From positions 109,122 through 164,153 of the forward strand of contig CAAAJI010000073.1 of NCBI GenBank assembly GCA_900642245.1: a stretch of 55,032 nt of DNA, read 5' to 3'. The stretch is from Fragilaria radians. Its lineage: Eukaryota > Bacillariophyta > Fragilariophyceae > Fragilariales > Fragilariaceae. Both the position numbers and the translations under genes were made by a program. The first letter of the stretch is position 1, and every line of letters starts with the position of its first letter. Shown here one piece after another: positions 21,075 to 32,577 of the stretch. A model generated the notes under the pieces. That model ran no database searches and was not told the origin of the DNA. It worked only from the letters and a program-made list of their open reading frames with translations.

Positions 21075-22313
21075 TCATTGCAGTTTCACTCGTTTTGGAT
21101 CCGACACCTCAACAGTTACATCCTCATTTTTTGCTTCTTCTGTCAAGAAGTAAGAATCGTGATAGCGATGCTCTCCGACAGGAATCTGCTTGCTGGTTCG
21201 AGCGAAAGAAGTCGAATCAACTTTCCACAGTTTACACAATTCAGTTAGGGATTTACAATCGCATGTTTGGGCAACCGTTTGGCCGTGAGGAAAGATCTGA
21301 GGAAGGTATGGACACCTTATCGGAGGGTGTCGGCGATTATTCATCATTTCGCAAATGACATACTTTGCATTTTTATAATGAGTGTCATAATAAATCGCTT
21401 CTCTAAGATAATCTTGAATCACTATTGTCTTATCGAGCAATAATGGTGAATCGTACCCATATGGTCCCGTTTGTTCTTGGACTGGCTTCTTAAATATACT
21501 TGTGTTATACAGAGCGGGCCTAGAAAGTAAGACACCATTGGCTCCAGTCTCAGAAATCATTTCCGTAAAATCTTGTCGTGTGTAAAAGTCGCCGTTCAAC
21601 ATGATGGAAACAGAAGGATATTTCTGCTTCAAGATAGGAACAACTTCCCGGAGCGTTTTCCAATCGGCGGGAGTTTTACATTCATCTCCCACACGCCGCG
21701 CATGAATCGCAATAGCTAGGGCACCTGCACTTATCATGGCTGTACAAAAGTCCAATGTTGTCTGTGTATCCTTGATCAATCGAATTTTACAGGATATGGG
21801 TGTATTCGGAAGTCCGCTACGCAATGATCGAATGATACTACTAGCTCTCTCTGGATCAGATAACAAAGCCGAACCCATACCACCCCCCACGGAAAATTTC
21901 TTAGGACAGCCCATGTTGATATCTATCCCATCAACATCCTTGTGGACATGTAGTGCGGCTTGTAGAGCTAGGTTGGGTTCACCGGTCCCAATTTGTGCAA
22001 TAAGCCTGCCCTTTTCTATTTTAGGATCAATTCTAAGCATGATAGCGGGACCACCACCACAGCTTTCGACCTTTCTTTTTGTTTTGTTCGATAAATTTGT
22101 TGTATCTCGACGAAAGTCGACGAAACCATTTGGATGGACTTCACGTATGGTATTTAGTAAACTTCGATCCATCAATTCTTCAGTATATACAATGTCAGCA
22201 CCATATTTTAATGCAAGAGTTCTAAGCGGGGTAGTAGAGGCTCGAACCATTGGTGCTAAAGCGACGCCATTGTACAATGCTTTTGCTTTCGATTCTACAT
22301 CTGGCATTTCCAT
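21075..22313 (-). CDS. DUS2: tRNA-dihydrouridine synthase, DUS2 type
   Basis: FMN-dependent reduction of uridine to dihydrouridine in the tRNA D-loop (position 20 for the Dus2 class). The ATG at 22313 is chosen because the codon before it in the open frame is GTG. The product is 412 aa. The TIM-barrel signature begins with VALAPMVRASTTPLRTLALKYGADIVYTEELMD (from about residue 17), the Dus2-specific form. The catalytic cysteine is Cys136 in GIDINMGCPKKFSVGGGMGSALL, followed by PISCKIRL and AIAIHARR, which carry FMN and tRNA contacts. The conserved GVLLSRPALYNTSIFKK segment closes the barrel, then the helical domain follows. The C-terminus ends without the double-stranded RNA-binding domain present in animal DUS2, as in fungi. 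A 197-codon antisense frame within the gene is a shadow. Confidence 0.92.
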   Translation of the reverse strand: MEMPDVESKAKALYNGVALAPMVRASTTPLRTLALKYGADIVYTEELMDRSLLNTIREVHPNGFVDFRRDTTNLSNKTKRKVESCGGGPAIMLRIDPKIEKGRLIAQIGTGEPNLALQAALHVHKDVDGIDINMGCPKKFSVGGGMGSALLSDPERASSIIRSLRSGLPNTPISCKIRLIKDTQTTLDFCTAMISAGALAIAIHARRVGDECKTPADWKTLREVVPILKQKYPSVSIMLNGDFYTRQDFTEMISETGANGVLLSRPALYNTSIFKKPVQEQTGPYGYDSPLLLDKTIVIQDYLREAIYYDTHYKNAKYVICEMMNNRRHPPIRCPYLPQIFPHGQTVAQTCDCKSLTELCKLWKVDSTSFARTSKQIPVGEHRYHDSYFLTEEAKNEDVTVEVSDPKRVKLQ

Positions 22314-23312
22314 CACAACGCCCCTATAAAGTCCATGACAAATTCCATCAAAAAAAATTTATCCCTCAAGATTCGGGTTTTGCTTTTACCCAATTGTTTG
22401 TACTTTAAGGGCTTTTACACACCACATGTGCTGGATTGGGAGTCAGAAAATATCTTATTATCAAGCATTTCAACATTGAGAATGATGATCTGCATCATCA
22501 AGGACTGCCTGGTTTCTTCTTTCCATTCTAAAATAGGTAGGAAATCTCTTTAATTCTTTGTCAAGTAGTGTAAGTAATTGAGTGCATGTCAGCACAGAGG
22601 GAAAACACCCTTTGAAGCCCTTGATTTACTCTATATACATAATGTGAAACGTTGATTTTTCACAATTTACTGCAGTATAGATTTTTTTAAGACTTTCATT
22701 GAGAATTCAAGTGAGAGTGTGATTTGAAGTGGGTAGAGTGTTAAAATAGGGGATTGCACACACTGGGCAGATCTTGAAGGATTGAATTTGCCATGATTCA
22801 AGAGGTTGCAGATCATCATTTTTGGACAATCAGACATTGTTATCCAGAATAATGTTTTTCTTCTTAATTGAGTCATTATTACTTTAAAATGAGTTCGACT
22901 GTTGCTTCATACATTTTGGGTTTGAAGGAAATCATTGATTTTTGATTGCCTTATACAAGTGTTGATTGATTTAGTTCAGTTGGTTCAGATAAAGAAGTCG
23001 GTAGATTATGATTTATTTGATATCAGCCACACAACTTACCCGTAGAAATTTAGTTTTCATCGTGAACACATCAAGGCAAAATGTAATTTGATCAATCATC
23101 TATCATAACTTGTGCAAAAAAGAAAGATTTATTCAACTAATTGTGACCACACGAGTTTTGAAAATGGAGTCTAACTTATGCCGAATTAAAGCTTCAGACG
23201 TTACAATCTACCTTGACGCTACCAAAGTATATCTAAATATAATGAAGATATAAAATATATACTTAAGTACTAGACAGATTATAATGATTGTTTGCCACAT
23301 TGCAGATGAGAC
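22314..23312. other. Spacer between DUS2 and ST0
   Basis: About 1 kb of AT-rich sequence with no supported gene. It contains the DUS2 promoter side and the ST0 3' region. Confidence 0.4.
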
Positions 23313-24858
23313 TCAAGCATCTGTGGCACGAAGACTTCCTTGGTTTGGGAAAACAAAAGTTTTAACGAACTGATACAACTCAACGTCTGCCCAATTGCGA
23401 TCCGCCAATGTCTTCCATTCTTGAGAAGTCTCCAGTAGATGCTGGTGATCATTGGTTTCGTCTCGCGCTGCTTCAAAGTTTGACACGCAGACAGGATCAT
23501 GGATTCTCCATCCAAAATAATTTACAAACCTTTGAACAGACTCATCGAAAGCTCCTTGGAGTCCAACTAGGACTCTTTCCTGAACTATGCGCTTGGCTGC
23601 AGATAAATGATTCTCATTCAAAGTAATGTCCTTTGTTACATTCGCAAGTTGTCTAGTTAATCGATTAGGTTCCATATGATCCGACTCCACATATTGAGTA
23701 ATTGTGAGATCAGCTGGGAGACTTTCAGGATTTTCTTGAGGCAACGAGGTTCTTCTACGAAATTCAGACAACGCAAGTTCAATGGGATCTCGGAAGATCG
23801 CAAAGATTCTTCCGGTATGAACTTTGTCGGTGAAAAGAGCAGATGCCTTGCTGAGGTGTGGAGTTGCTATCACGTGAACTAATTCACTTTCAACTACTCC
23901 TAGCAACTGAGCTCGCAGCAATCCCTCTTCTGTCTCTGTGTTGACATTCACGTAATGACCTGTGTTATCTGGAGTAGAAAATATTTCAATAGTCTGCATA
24001 CAACAGTTAGCATAAGATAATTCAACCAAAAATTAACGTGGAAGAAGTCTATGAACATACCTTAGCTTGTTCATGCCCTTCTGCAATTGGGCTTGTAAGC
24101 ACTAGTCTTCCACAGTATGTGAGAATATCCAATAAGGTAGATGATCCAGATCTTTTGATTTCCCACAACACGGGTTGCACATCTAGGAGAGGATTTTCAA
24201 CTGTTGAATACAGCCCATCGTATTCCGGTGGAGTCCATCCATCCTCACTGCTAGCATGCATATTCCCGAACGCATAATCAGGATAGAGAAATGCAAATGT
24301 ATCGCTCTTACTTGAGGTATCCGAAGGCATCACTTCATTTCCGACAGTAGATGCAGCATTTCTAAAGAAAATAGTCACTGATTTCAAAAGCGAATCAACA
24401 TTATCATGTTCCGAGGCATCGTAATAATCATCGGGGCGTCCTGGTCCTGCAATACTTGCATGTCGCTTCCCCTGTGTCGGGATCAAAAATGACGCTGCTA
24501 TGAGACCTGCGGTGCACATAACTGCTAGAGACGATACCAAAAGACATCTCTTTGTGATGAATCGATGTTCCTTGGAGACAACTGGAATCTTTGCCCTCTT
24601 CCGTTCCTTTGCCATTTTTTCTTGCTTATTTATTTCTTGATCCGTTGGGAGAATTTGATCTTTTGGATCTCTCAAATTCGACCTTTGCTGTCCTTCCATA
24701 GCAGTGGTAACTGAGGATTGTGATATGCCCATGTCTGTCTCTTCGAGAGAAATCATCGTCCTTTGATGAGATCGGCCTAACGCTCTTCTCTGATCTTCAT
24801 CCCAATCTTCCCATCCACTTTCTTCATCTGGTCTAGATGCTTCTGATTCTGTAGACAT
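23313..24858 (-). CDS. ST0: sulfotransferase-like type II membrane protein, altered active site (492 aa)
   Basis: Two exons, 24858-24061 and 23993-23313, joined across a 67-bp intron (GTATGT to GCAG) at a codon boundary. A cytoplasmic acidic N-terminus is followed by a signal anchor at about 105-126 (LLVSSLAVMCTAGLIAASFL), a luminal stem, then a sulfotransferase fold from about 228. The 5'-phosphosulfate loop reads WEIKRSGSSTLL (232-243), where active relatives have HIPKSGGTTV, so Arg236 replaces the key lysine. The 3'-phosphate site is FRDPIELALSEF (333-344): Arg334 and Ser342 are kept, but the second arginine of the family pattern is leucine. It shares the order EGHEQAK ... GHYVNVNTETEEGLL with the other paralogues here. 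It may be a weak enzyme or a pseudoenzyme. It lies at the outer end of the sulfotransferase cluster and is not duplicated. Confidence 0.78.
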
Positions 24859-27018
24859 ATTTCTAAGGTGTATGAAGGATGCTTGCTATCCTTGATATAT
24901 CGGTCAAGGGCGGAATATGCGAAGATAAAAAAGCCGACCTGAGAAGTCATTAAACTAATGTTTCTTCATGTCGACGAAGCCAGTCATTTCAGAATTTTAA
25001 CCGCTATTTCCTCTATTTAAATGTACATTTTTGTCCTCATGACCGTCGAATAATGACCATTAAATGATGTATTAGCACTTAAAAAGCGTAACATCATTTT
25101 TCCGTTTGACAAGCATATGGGAAATGGTTGATACATCTCTTTATTGCTTTCCAGAAAAAATCCCTACAAACATTAGCCTCCTGATAAATTTACCCCTCGA
25201 ACGAGTCAGAAGATGAAATATACTGTTAGAGAGAGTAAGGACCAAAAATAAGTTTACTTGACGAGTCTTTAACCTAAATTTACCTTGCAAATTATTATCA
25301 CTTATACATATTTCCAATTACAAAATTTGCATTATAACACTTAGTTGTTTGCAAGTGAAATCCTTTGCAACAATTTTCTTCTTTAGTGAACTATCTTCAA
25401 TAAAAATAATATGATTCCAAACAATTGATCTATTTATACTGAAACCCATAATTTTCCTCAAAACATGTTAGACGACTGTATAAAAATTTATAATATTGTC
25501 TATTACCCACGTTCCTTATTTGCATGTAGGCTGGAGCTTGACAATGGTATACAAGATGAAGTCAGACTTTCCATGACGCGGGATACCAAAATCAATTTCA
25601 ATATCAGTAGTGATTTTCATTTCCAACAAGTTTGGAAAATTAAATGAATGGGCTCTTTCCAGATACATTGACAATGTTCAAGAATGTCAAGTTAGCTTCT
25701 CAAGGGATTGAGGGGCACCGACAGTTTTGACTAATCCGGTTCTTGATCCGAAGTCACTACTATCGATCGGGGATTTGTCGTCTTGAAAGCTGAATTGTCT
25801 TTCCCCTTCAACCTATCTCTGTCTTGACACAATTGCCATATTCGCAAACACTGACTCCATCTTGACAATGATTGTATCTTTCCCTTTTTTCACATTCTGG
25901 ACATCTTTCCTCTCTCTCAGTAAATGCCTCAAGGCTATCATCACTCATGGTATCAAGTGAATTTTCTTCGGTTTCTGTAGATGCCCAATGATCCTTGTCA
26001 AGACGTAAAACTTGCTGAATCTTATACGTTTCTTGTTCTAGTTCTTAGTTTACTCCTTTCGTTTGCCTTACATAGCTGAACTGAAAATTCTACTGCAAAT
26101 TCAGCAAGCTTGTAATATATTACCAATCTTGAGACTGAAACACATTTATCCTTCATGTTTTTCTCTTTGCTAGAACATATCTCTTTCATGCTCTGATTAT
26201 GAAGCTGATAAACTCAAATTTTATTGATGACTATCTTCGCGTAAGTTGAATATTATAATAAAAGAGTTGCCATTATTTTTCACTCCAATTTGTGTTCTTT
26301 CTTCCCATAGCCATATCTTTACCCTTTTTTTAATTTGTGTTCTTTCTTCCCATAGCTATATCTTTACACTGTTTTTTTGTTGCTGTGACCATCGTTTCGT
26401 ATGCATAAAAATCAGTTTTAACAAACTAGATTACATGAAAATTGACTACAGCTATAGTATGTAGAGTAATTTCACAATAGGAAACCTAAGATTGACAGCC
26501 CATTTTGAATGGGAGAATGCAGCTTAAATGTAGGTTTAAAAATGAGAATTATTCCGCCTTGCCTTAGTTTGCAGAAAAATACTTTATACAGCAAGAAAGC
26601 AATCCTCAATAAAACAGTTTACATTGCCAAAGATTGCAATCAATCCAAATTGCATTGTCATTGTTGTTAAGTATACACTAGAGTCTCAATTTTAAGATGT
26701 CATCACAACGCTTCAATTAGTTTCGTGACAGCGGTTATCTTCTAACATCCCGACTGGTGTATTGAGATCTTAAGTCACAATGTCACAGTATAGAACAACG
26801 GAACAAAGTAGCTTCTTGATGCTAAACATCGATACAATGCCTATTGTACGGATTTCTAGAATACCTTTACTGTTAATTGCATGGTACGTCGCCTATTCTG
26901 AAAGCTTACGACGATGGAAATATCCAATCGCCTGAGGAAGTCTATACTGTCAACGTATGCCTAATAGGACGGAGGAAATACTTCGGCAGAACAAGTTTTG
27001 CTCTGATTCGAAAGTAAA
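24859..27018. other. Long spacer between ST0 and ST-A
   Basis: About 2.2 kb, AT-rich. No ORF with recognisable similarity (25465-25647 and 26246-26464 are short and featureless). Apart from a 45-bp tandem repeat near 26.3 kb nothing structured is seen. It must contain the ST0 promoter. Confidence 0.45.
26287..26380. repeat. Tandem duplication, 2 x 45 bp
   Basis: Two adjacent copies starting TGTGTTCTTTCTTCCCATAG at 26291 and 26336, each preceded by AATT. The second copy differs by a few substitutions in the T-rich second half. Non-coding. Confidence 0.85.
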
Positions 27019-29064
27019 TCACAATAGCGATGGGTTCTTTTCCTTAACAAGCACTGCTTGTTCGTTAAAAAGTTGTCCTGCATAAAGATACAATTCCATG
27101 TCAGCCCAGTTCAATTGAAGGAGACGTTGATAGGCTGGATCGGTTTCATCGGGTATAGGATGGGATACTTTGTTTTGCTTGGTTCTTGCGTGATCTTGTT
27201 GACACTGTACAACTCGAGAAAGTACTCCCTTTTTCTTACTGCTTTCCCACCAATTAAAATAAAGTTCAAACCGTTTGAGAGATTCCTGAAAGTTACCAAG
27301 AAGACCAACAAGCATTTTATTACGCATGATTGCCTTTGCCTCATCCACTGCCTCGCTCGTTAGTCGACCAGTGTACTGGTGAACCAAGAATCTCGTAACC
27401 CAGTTTTCTTCAACCTTATTTGAATTTACGTAGTCTAATAGCGTCATATCAGCAAGTGTCGGATCATACGTAGGCTCCCATTTCGCTTGTCGGAGGTAAT
27501 AAAACATTGAAATCGCTCTATGAATCGGATTTCGAAATATGCAGAATAAACGTCCTCTATAATTTGCATCGAATAGTTCAGATCCTTCGTGAAGTCGATG
27601 CAAAACCACTACATCAGCTAATCCCGAAGACGCTAAGCCTAACTCCTTCGCGTGTTTAATCCCTGGAATGGATGCAGGATTAACGTTTACGTATCGGCCT
27701 TTATCCTTATACATTCTTACTTCGAGCTTGTTTTCCAAACCGTGACCTTCCGTAGCACCTACACCACTTGCCGAAACCAAGTCCAAACAGTGAGTCAATA
27801 TATCAGCAACTGTTGTACCACCACTTTTTGGTATATGGAAGAAAAGAGGGGTATCTGTCGATAAAATTGGATCCCAGATATTAGCAAGGCTAGTCTCGAA
27901 ATGCTCCGGAATAAGTTGGGTGTTTTCAGACTGTTTATATGCCACAGCTCGAACATTTTGCGGTTGGGCATTTAGTCGTTGCAGAGATTCCTTTTTTTGC
28001 TTCTCTAGTTCGATTTTTTCTCGATGTAGCTTTTCTATCTCTATCCTTTCCCTTTCTAGTTCATCCTGTTGTATTTTAAGTTGCTGACTTAATTCCAACT
28101 GTTGTTGCTTGAGCTTTTCTTGTTGTAATCGATGCTCTTTTTGCAGAGAAACTTCGAGCTCCGTTTTCCGAAGTTCCGATTTGTGCAACTCTTCTTGCCT
28201 TATCTCAAATTTTGGATCGTTGTCATGAAGTTTAAGGTCCTCATAGTGCTTCAGTTGTCGTTCTTCTTCTTGCTGTGTCCGCAGTAGGTATTGTCGAAGA
28301 GGCTCCATGCTTTTCTCCGATTGACCTCCAAGCTGTTTAATATCCGATTTTACTTTGTGCTTTACTGTAATTTGAAGCTCATTCCGCTCATCTTCGGATA
28401 AATTCTCTGGATCAAATTTGTCATCAGCGTCCTGTTCCCTTTCCGGAAGCCGAAAATCAGTCCCTTGTACTGCCAAAAGGGCTTTCAAGATAGGTGAGTC
28501 CATTTTTTCATCGCTCTTACCAATATTCATCTCATTATCAGACATCTTTGCATCCAAGTCGGTGTTTCCAACTATTAAATCTGGCTCGACTTGCGAGTCT
28601 ATTTCAGTGTCACCCTCAAGATTTCGCCTTTCGGGTGAGAACAAATTGGGTAAATGGTGCTGTTTGCTCTCGTCATGAAACGATTGTTTACTTGAAAGCA
28701 TCATAATCGGACCCCAGAATAAAAGGGCCAAGAGGATAAGGAAAGGAGTTGACAGCTTTCTGACAAGGGTTTCAGGGAAACTAGAAGTGGATGATCGAGA
28801 GGAGTAATAATTGTGATCAATGAAATCATTATTTGTATACCTTGGTATAGCATGAGATACAGCAGCAAATGACTGAGATTTTATTCGACGCCTACGATGT
28901 GATCCACCGAATAACTTTGAAGAATTGCTATTTCGAAACGATGAATTCGTCAAGGCATCGGATCCGTCACCTTGAAGAATCACATCGAGATTGAATTGGC
29001 TTCCACTCCTTGCAGCGATTTCGATATCCGCTTCAGCTTTCTCCTTTTTTGCTCTAGCGAACAT
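27019..29064 (-). CDS. ST-A: sulfotransferase-like type II membrane protein with coiled-coil stem (681 aa)
   Basis: Probably a Golgi PAPS-dependent sulfotransferase acting on glycans. A single ORF from ATG 29064. A cytoplasmic tail with a basic HRRRRIK patch precedes the signal anchor at about 106-124 (TPFLILLALLFWGPIMML). The acidic stem becomes a long Gln/Glu/Lys-rich coiled coil at about 255-370, which could mediate dimers. The catalytic domain begins at about 403. The 5'-PSB loop is FFHIPKSGGTTV (408-419, Lys413 intact), and the 3'-phosphate site is CIFRNPIHRAISMFYYL, with Arg511 and Ser519 intact. Residues after about 600 contain the usual RFELYFNWW and LNWADMELY motifs. The first 950 nt or so are repeated at 31627-32577, probably the other allele. 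This is the only complete copy in the window. Confidence 0.85.
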   Translation of the reverse strand: MFARAKKEKAEADIEIAARSGSQFNLDVILQGDGSDALTNSSFRNSNSSKLFGGSHRRRRIKSQSFAAVSHAIPRYTNNDFIDHNYYSSRSSTSSFPETLVRKLSTPFLILLALLFWGPIMMLSSKQSFHDESKQHHLPNLFSPERRNLEGDTEIDSQVEPDLIVGNTDLDAKMSDNEMNIGKSDEKMDSPILKALLAVQGTDFRLPEREQDADDKFDPENLSEDERNELQITVKHKVKSDIKQLGGQSEKSMEPLRQYLLRTQQEEERQLKHYEDLKLHDNDPKFEIRQEELHKSELRKTELEVSLQKEHRLQQEKLKQQQLELSQQLKIQQDELERERIEIEKLHREKIELEKQKKESLQRLNAQPQNVRAVAYKQSENTQLIPEHFETSLANIWDPILSTDTPLFFHIPKSGGTTVADILTHCLDLVSASGVGATEGHGLENKLEVRMYKDKGRYVNVNPASIPGIKHAKELGLASSGLADVVVLHRLHEGSELFDANYRGRLFCIFRNPIHRAISMFYYLRQAKWEPTYDPTLADMTLLDYVNSNKVEENWVTRFLVHQYTGRLTSEAVDEAKAIMRNKMLVGLLGNFQESLKRFELYFNWWESSKKKGVLSRVVQCQQDHARTKQNKVSHPIPDETDPAYQRLLQLNWADMELYLYAGQLFNEQAVLVKEKNPSLL

Positions 29065-29986
29065 TTTACTTTGAGAGTCAAGGTAGATAATTACGTAATG
29101 ACAATCGCTGACATGAGAGAATGATTATTGATGTCTGCCTGTACGTACTCCCCCGATAATGACGAGAAATTGATGGGGTAATTTGCTCAACGACCAACAA
29201 GGTGGATAAGTGCTACTAGACAGAGACATTTGAAAACTACTGTACTCGCAACAGTATTTATATAGATTCTTTTCACGATTACAATGAATGAAATCAAATT
29301 ACATATCGGAAAAACTCCGAAAAATGAGTTGTTTGTATTTAACGGATCAAAGGATCGGAATATTTCGTTAAGGGACGTTGCTACGACACGATGACTATTG
29401 TCCAAAAAAATGACATATATGCAAGGCACGACAGATGTTACGACCACCTGAAATGCATCATTTACGTAGCGAATCCGATTCCAGAGTGTGAATTAAGGTT
29501 AGCATCAGGTGCTATAGTTATTTAGATTTCACTTGAACAATAACAGTTAAATATTGTTTGTTTCTGGGAGTTGTTCTCCTTGTAACAAAATAAAATTGCT
29601 TAAAAAATTAACGGCAAATACCTAAGTGAACAGTTTAGACAAGAACTGTGTCTAGCATTCGAGATGTTAGTTAGGTATGGCATAGATTTATGCCGTTAGT
29701 CTTCCAGTATTGCTTACCGCTTGCAAAGCAGGATGGAATAAAAACAACATTGGGAGGGGAGAGAAATTCTTTAGTGTCCTTGTTCTTCCTTAAAAAGAGC
29801 GTTGCGATAGATAGACCAATATCATTCCTGTGAATAGTGATTGAAAAAGGGAGAATGAACATGGAAACGAGCCAACTACGACTTAGTATTCCAGGAATCT
29901 AATGGCAACGCATATCCATTGGTTTCAATTGGCTAATTGTATGTTATAATCCTAGGACATATATATATATAAATCATCTTACATTG
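29065..29986. other. ST-A upstream region / GT-A downstream spacer (short allele)
   Basis: 922 bp. The first 85 bp or so next to the ST-A ATG are nearly identical to 32578-32662, and the last 170 bp or so (from about 29815) match 35150-35321. The middle diverges from, and is much shorter than, the equivalent spacer of the other copy. No ORF is supported. Confidence 0.6.
29084..29150 (-). promoter_or_regulatory. Conserved upstream block with palindromic ACGT-core sites
   Basis: Just upstream of the ST-A start, a palindrome ATTACGTAAT (29090-29099) and a palindrome GTACGTAC (29141-29148) are preserved in the second copy at 32603-32612 and 32654-32661, although sequence beyond has diverged. ACGT cores are typical bZIP targets. 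The position may be 5' leader rather than promoter; assignment as a regulatory site is inference. Confidence 0.35.
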
Positions 29987-31606
29987 TTATGGTTCATTAG
30001 GTCTCGGATCCACGAATTTGTAAGTAATCTTTCCATAATCAATTCCCATTCCATCATCACGTAGTAGTCCTTGGAATTGCTTGTGCATCAGTCCACGTTC
30101 CACAAAGCTACATAGGTGATGCTGGGTTCTTTTATTCAACACATCAATACCAAAGGTTTCATAGAATTTTTCCGTAGTTCGGACGCCTCCTAAGCCATAC
30201 CTCTCTTCATCGGTATGTTCCCATTCGGAGGGGTCAATTTCAGGATTCATATGGACAATACCCAAGAGTCGTTGCATGGCACGTTTTCCGATACCCGCAT
30301 ACCGTTCTCCGTGTTCCCAAAAGTGTGGGACCTTATTGCGTTGGGCAGCGTTCTTCCCCACAGCGTAATGATGAAAGCATACCGATCGTTCTGGAGCGTA
30401 CATGTCGTACCCCACAGTGAATCCACGAATCCCAATGCTCATTTCTTCTCCCTGGAATATCATGGGCTGGTAGAGATCGTAGGGGACGTTGACTACAAAG
30501 TGACCACGGCTAAAAGAATATCCAGCTGCCCAGTAGGGTTGCATTTGAGGTACTCCATGAATATTAGGCTCTCGTTCCGGTTGACTTCCATGACGTAAAT
30601 GCTGTCCTTGATGACCCCCTTCGTAGTCTGTATTACACATGATGGGACGTGTATTCCTCAAGGAATGACCCTGTGCATCAATGCTATCCTGAACATCTGT
30701 TAAGTATGTGGTGAGAACCGCCATATCATTTTTCGTTGCTTCCATTTGGGATATAATATCAGCGTCCCAATTTTGAGTGTAAGATACGTGAGCATCGGAT
30801 TGTGTGTAGTAGTATTCTCCTCGGTACAAACGATGTCCAATGTGACGTGCAAATACAGGACCAACCGATAGATCTGCTTCCATTTCATATACATCAACTT
30901 GATCCTTGTATTTACACAATGCCTGTTCCGGTTTGATATCACAGGGTTCAATCGGTTCATCGCAAGCGGGATCAACACCCTCCATGAGTTGATCGACGAT
31001 ACCTGTGATGATAAAAATTATGATTTTCAATAATTCGTCAATATTGTATCAATATCATTTGTATGTTCCATAGGCAGGGATAGTATATACGTACCAACAC
31101 GAATTCGCTTTGGATTCTTAGCTCGTCCAAATGCCGATTCGACAGTAAATCGGCATTGGAAATCACGATAGGAGGCAATGGCAAAATAAATAGTACGATC
31201 ATCGACGGGACAATCATCTCCTCGTTGATACGATCCAGTTTTAGGATCTGGAACACTACAGGATCCAATACTAAGGGCAAATTCTCTAGTCATGAGACCC
31301 ATATTATGTAATGGTGGTGACCAAAACATGGGTACCGACATGGTTGTTTGACCATCTCCCGGATGACGTATCGTTTCGAATCGATCTGGTTCCTTTTTAA
31401 TCGATGCTGGCCAAACATGGACAGGAACAGAAACATCATGGATGGTCGTTCGTTTGACACGAATAGGATTTACTAATACTTGTTGTTGTGGTTGTTTTTG
31501 TGATGCATTCTGTTTCGATACAGGAAGTGCTTCTTGTTGTTGTTGTGTTGTTTGTGATGTCGATTCGACGACTACTTCATATACATCCTTGGCAACATTC
31601 AAATTT
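29987..31606 (-). CDS. GT-A: PF11397-type GlcNAc-transferase-like protein, 5' end lost in gap
   Basis: Partial copy of the glycosyltransferase described at 35322-37174. Exon 1 runs from the gap edge at 31606 to 31095, the 92-bp intron is 31003-31094, and exon 2 is 31002-29987. The splice sites are identical in position to those of the complete copy. The protein part starts in the stem (NLNVAKDVYEVV) and includes the whole catalytic domain: FAIASYRDFQC, then GEYYYTQSDAH, SFSRGHFVVNVPYD and GEEMSIGIRGFTVGYDMYAP. In exon 2 it differs from the other copy by about two amino acids (for example RTTEK versus RTPEK). The missing start codon and membrane anchor are an assembly effect, not biological truncation. 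Confidence 0.82.
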
Positions 31607-31626
31607 NNNNNNNNNNNNNNNNNNNN
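31607..31626. other. Assembly gap of 20 N joining two contigs
   Basis: Exactly 20 N. The left contig ends in the stem of GT-A (equivalent to 36941 in the next contig) and the right contig begins in the coiled coil of ST (equivalent to about 28115). The two contigs therefore overlap in gene content instead of abutting. An open frame of 516 codons that appears to run across it is an artefact. Confidence 0.95.
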
Positions 31627-32577
31627 TTTTTCTTGTTGTAATCGATGCTCTTTTTGCTGAGAAATTTCGAGCTCCGTTTTCCGAAGTTCCGATTTGTGCA
31701 ACTCTTCTTGCCTTATCTCAAATTTTGGATCATTGTCATGAAGTTTAAGGTCTTCATAGTGCTTCAGTTGTCGTTCTTCTTCTTGCTGTGTCCGAAGTAA
31801 GTATTGTCGAAGAGGCTCCATGCTTTTCTCCGATTGACCTCCAAGCTGTTTAATATCCGATTTAACTTTGTGCTTTACTGTAATTTGAAGCTCATTCCGC
31901 TCATCTTCGGATAAATTCTCTGGATCAAATTTGTCATCAGCGTCCTGTTCCCTTTCCGGAAGCCGAAAATCAGTCCCTTGTACTGCCAAAAGGGCTTTCA
32001 AGATAGGTGAGTCCATTTTTTCATCGCTCTTACCAATATTCATCTCATTATCAGACATCTTTGCATCCAAGTCGGTGTTTCCAACTATTAAATCTGGCTC
32101 GACTTGCGAGTCTATTTCAGTGTCACCCTCCAGATTGCGCCTTTCGGTTGAGAACAAATTGGGAAAATGGTGCTGTTTGCTCTCATCATGCAACGATTGT
32201 TTACTTGAAAGCATCATAATCGGTCCCCAAAATAAAAGGGCCACGAGGATAAGGAAAGGAGTTGATAGCTTTCTGACAAGGGTTTCAGGGAAACTAGAAG
32301 TGGATGATCGAGAGGAGTAATAATTGTGATCAATGAAATCATTATTTGTGTACCTTGGTATAGCATGAGATACAGCAGCAAATGACTGAGATTTTATTCG
32401 ACGCCTACGATGTGATCCACCGAATAACTTTGAAGAATTGTTATTTCGAAACGATGAATTCGTCAAGGCATCGGATCCGTCACCTTGAAGAATCACATCG
32501 AGATTGAATTGGCTTCCATTCCTTGCAGCGATTTCGATATCAGCTTCAGCTTTCTCCTTTTTTGCTCTAGCGAACAT
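31627..32577 (-). CDS. ST-B: partial second copy of the coiled-coil sulfotransferase-like gene (N-terminal part)
   Basis: Encodes the first 317 residues of a protein nearly the same as ST-A: tail, HRRRRIK patch, signal anchor (TPFLILVALLFWGPIMML) and the start of the coiled coil, then cut by the gap. About eight amino-acid changes from ST-A in this part, with no length change. The catalytic domain is absent from this copy because the contig begins here. Most likely the other allele of ST-A rather than a truncated paralogue. Confidence 0.8.

Noticed and set aside
21736..22329. 197-codon plus-strand ORF
   Set aside because: Antisense shadow of the DUS2 gene; no independent motif.
30215..30598. 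Plus-strand ORFs opposite the glycosyltransferase (also at 35550-35996)
   Set aside because: Antisense shadows of the GT exons; their near-conservation in both copies follows from the sense gene.
31027..32577. A 516-codon open frame appearing to fuse the sulfotransferase N-terminus to the glycosyltransferase
   Set aside because: It crosses the 20-N gap; the two halves match separate genes elsewhere in the window, so the fusion is an assembly artefact.
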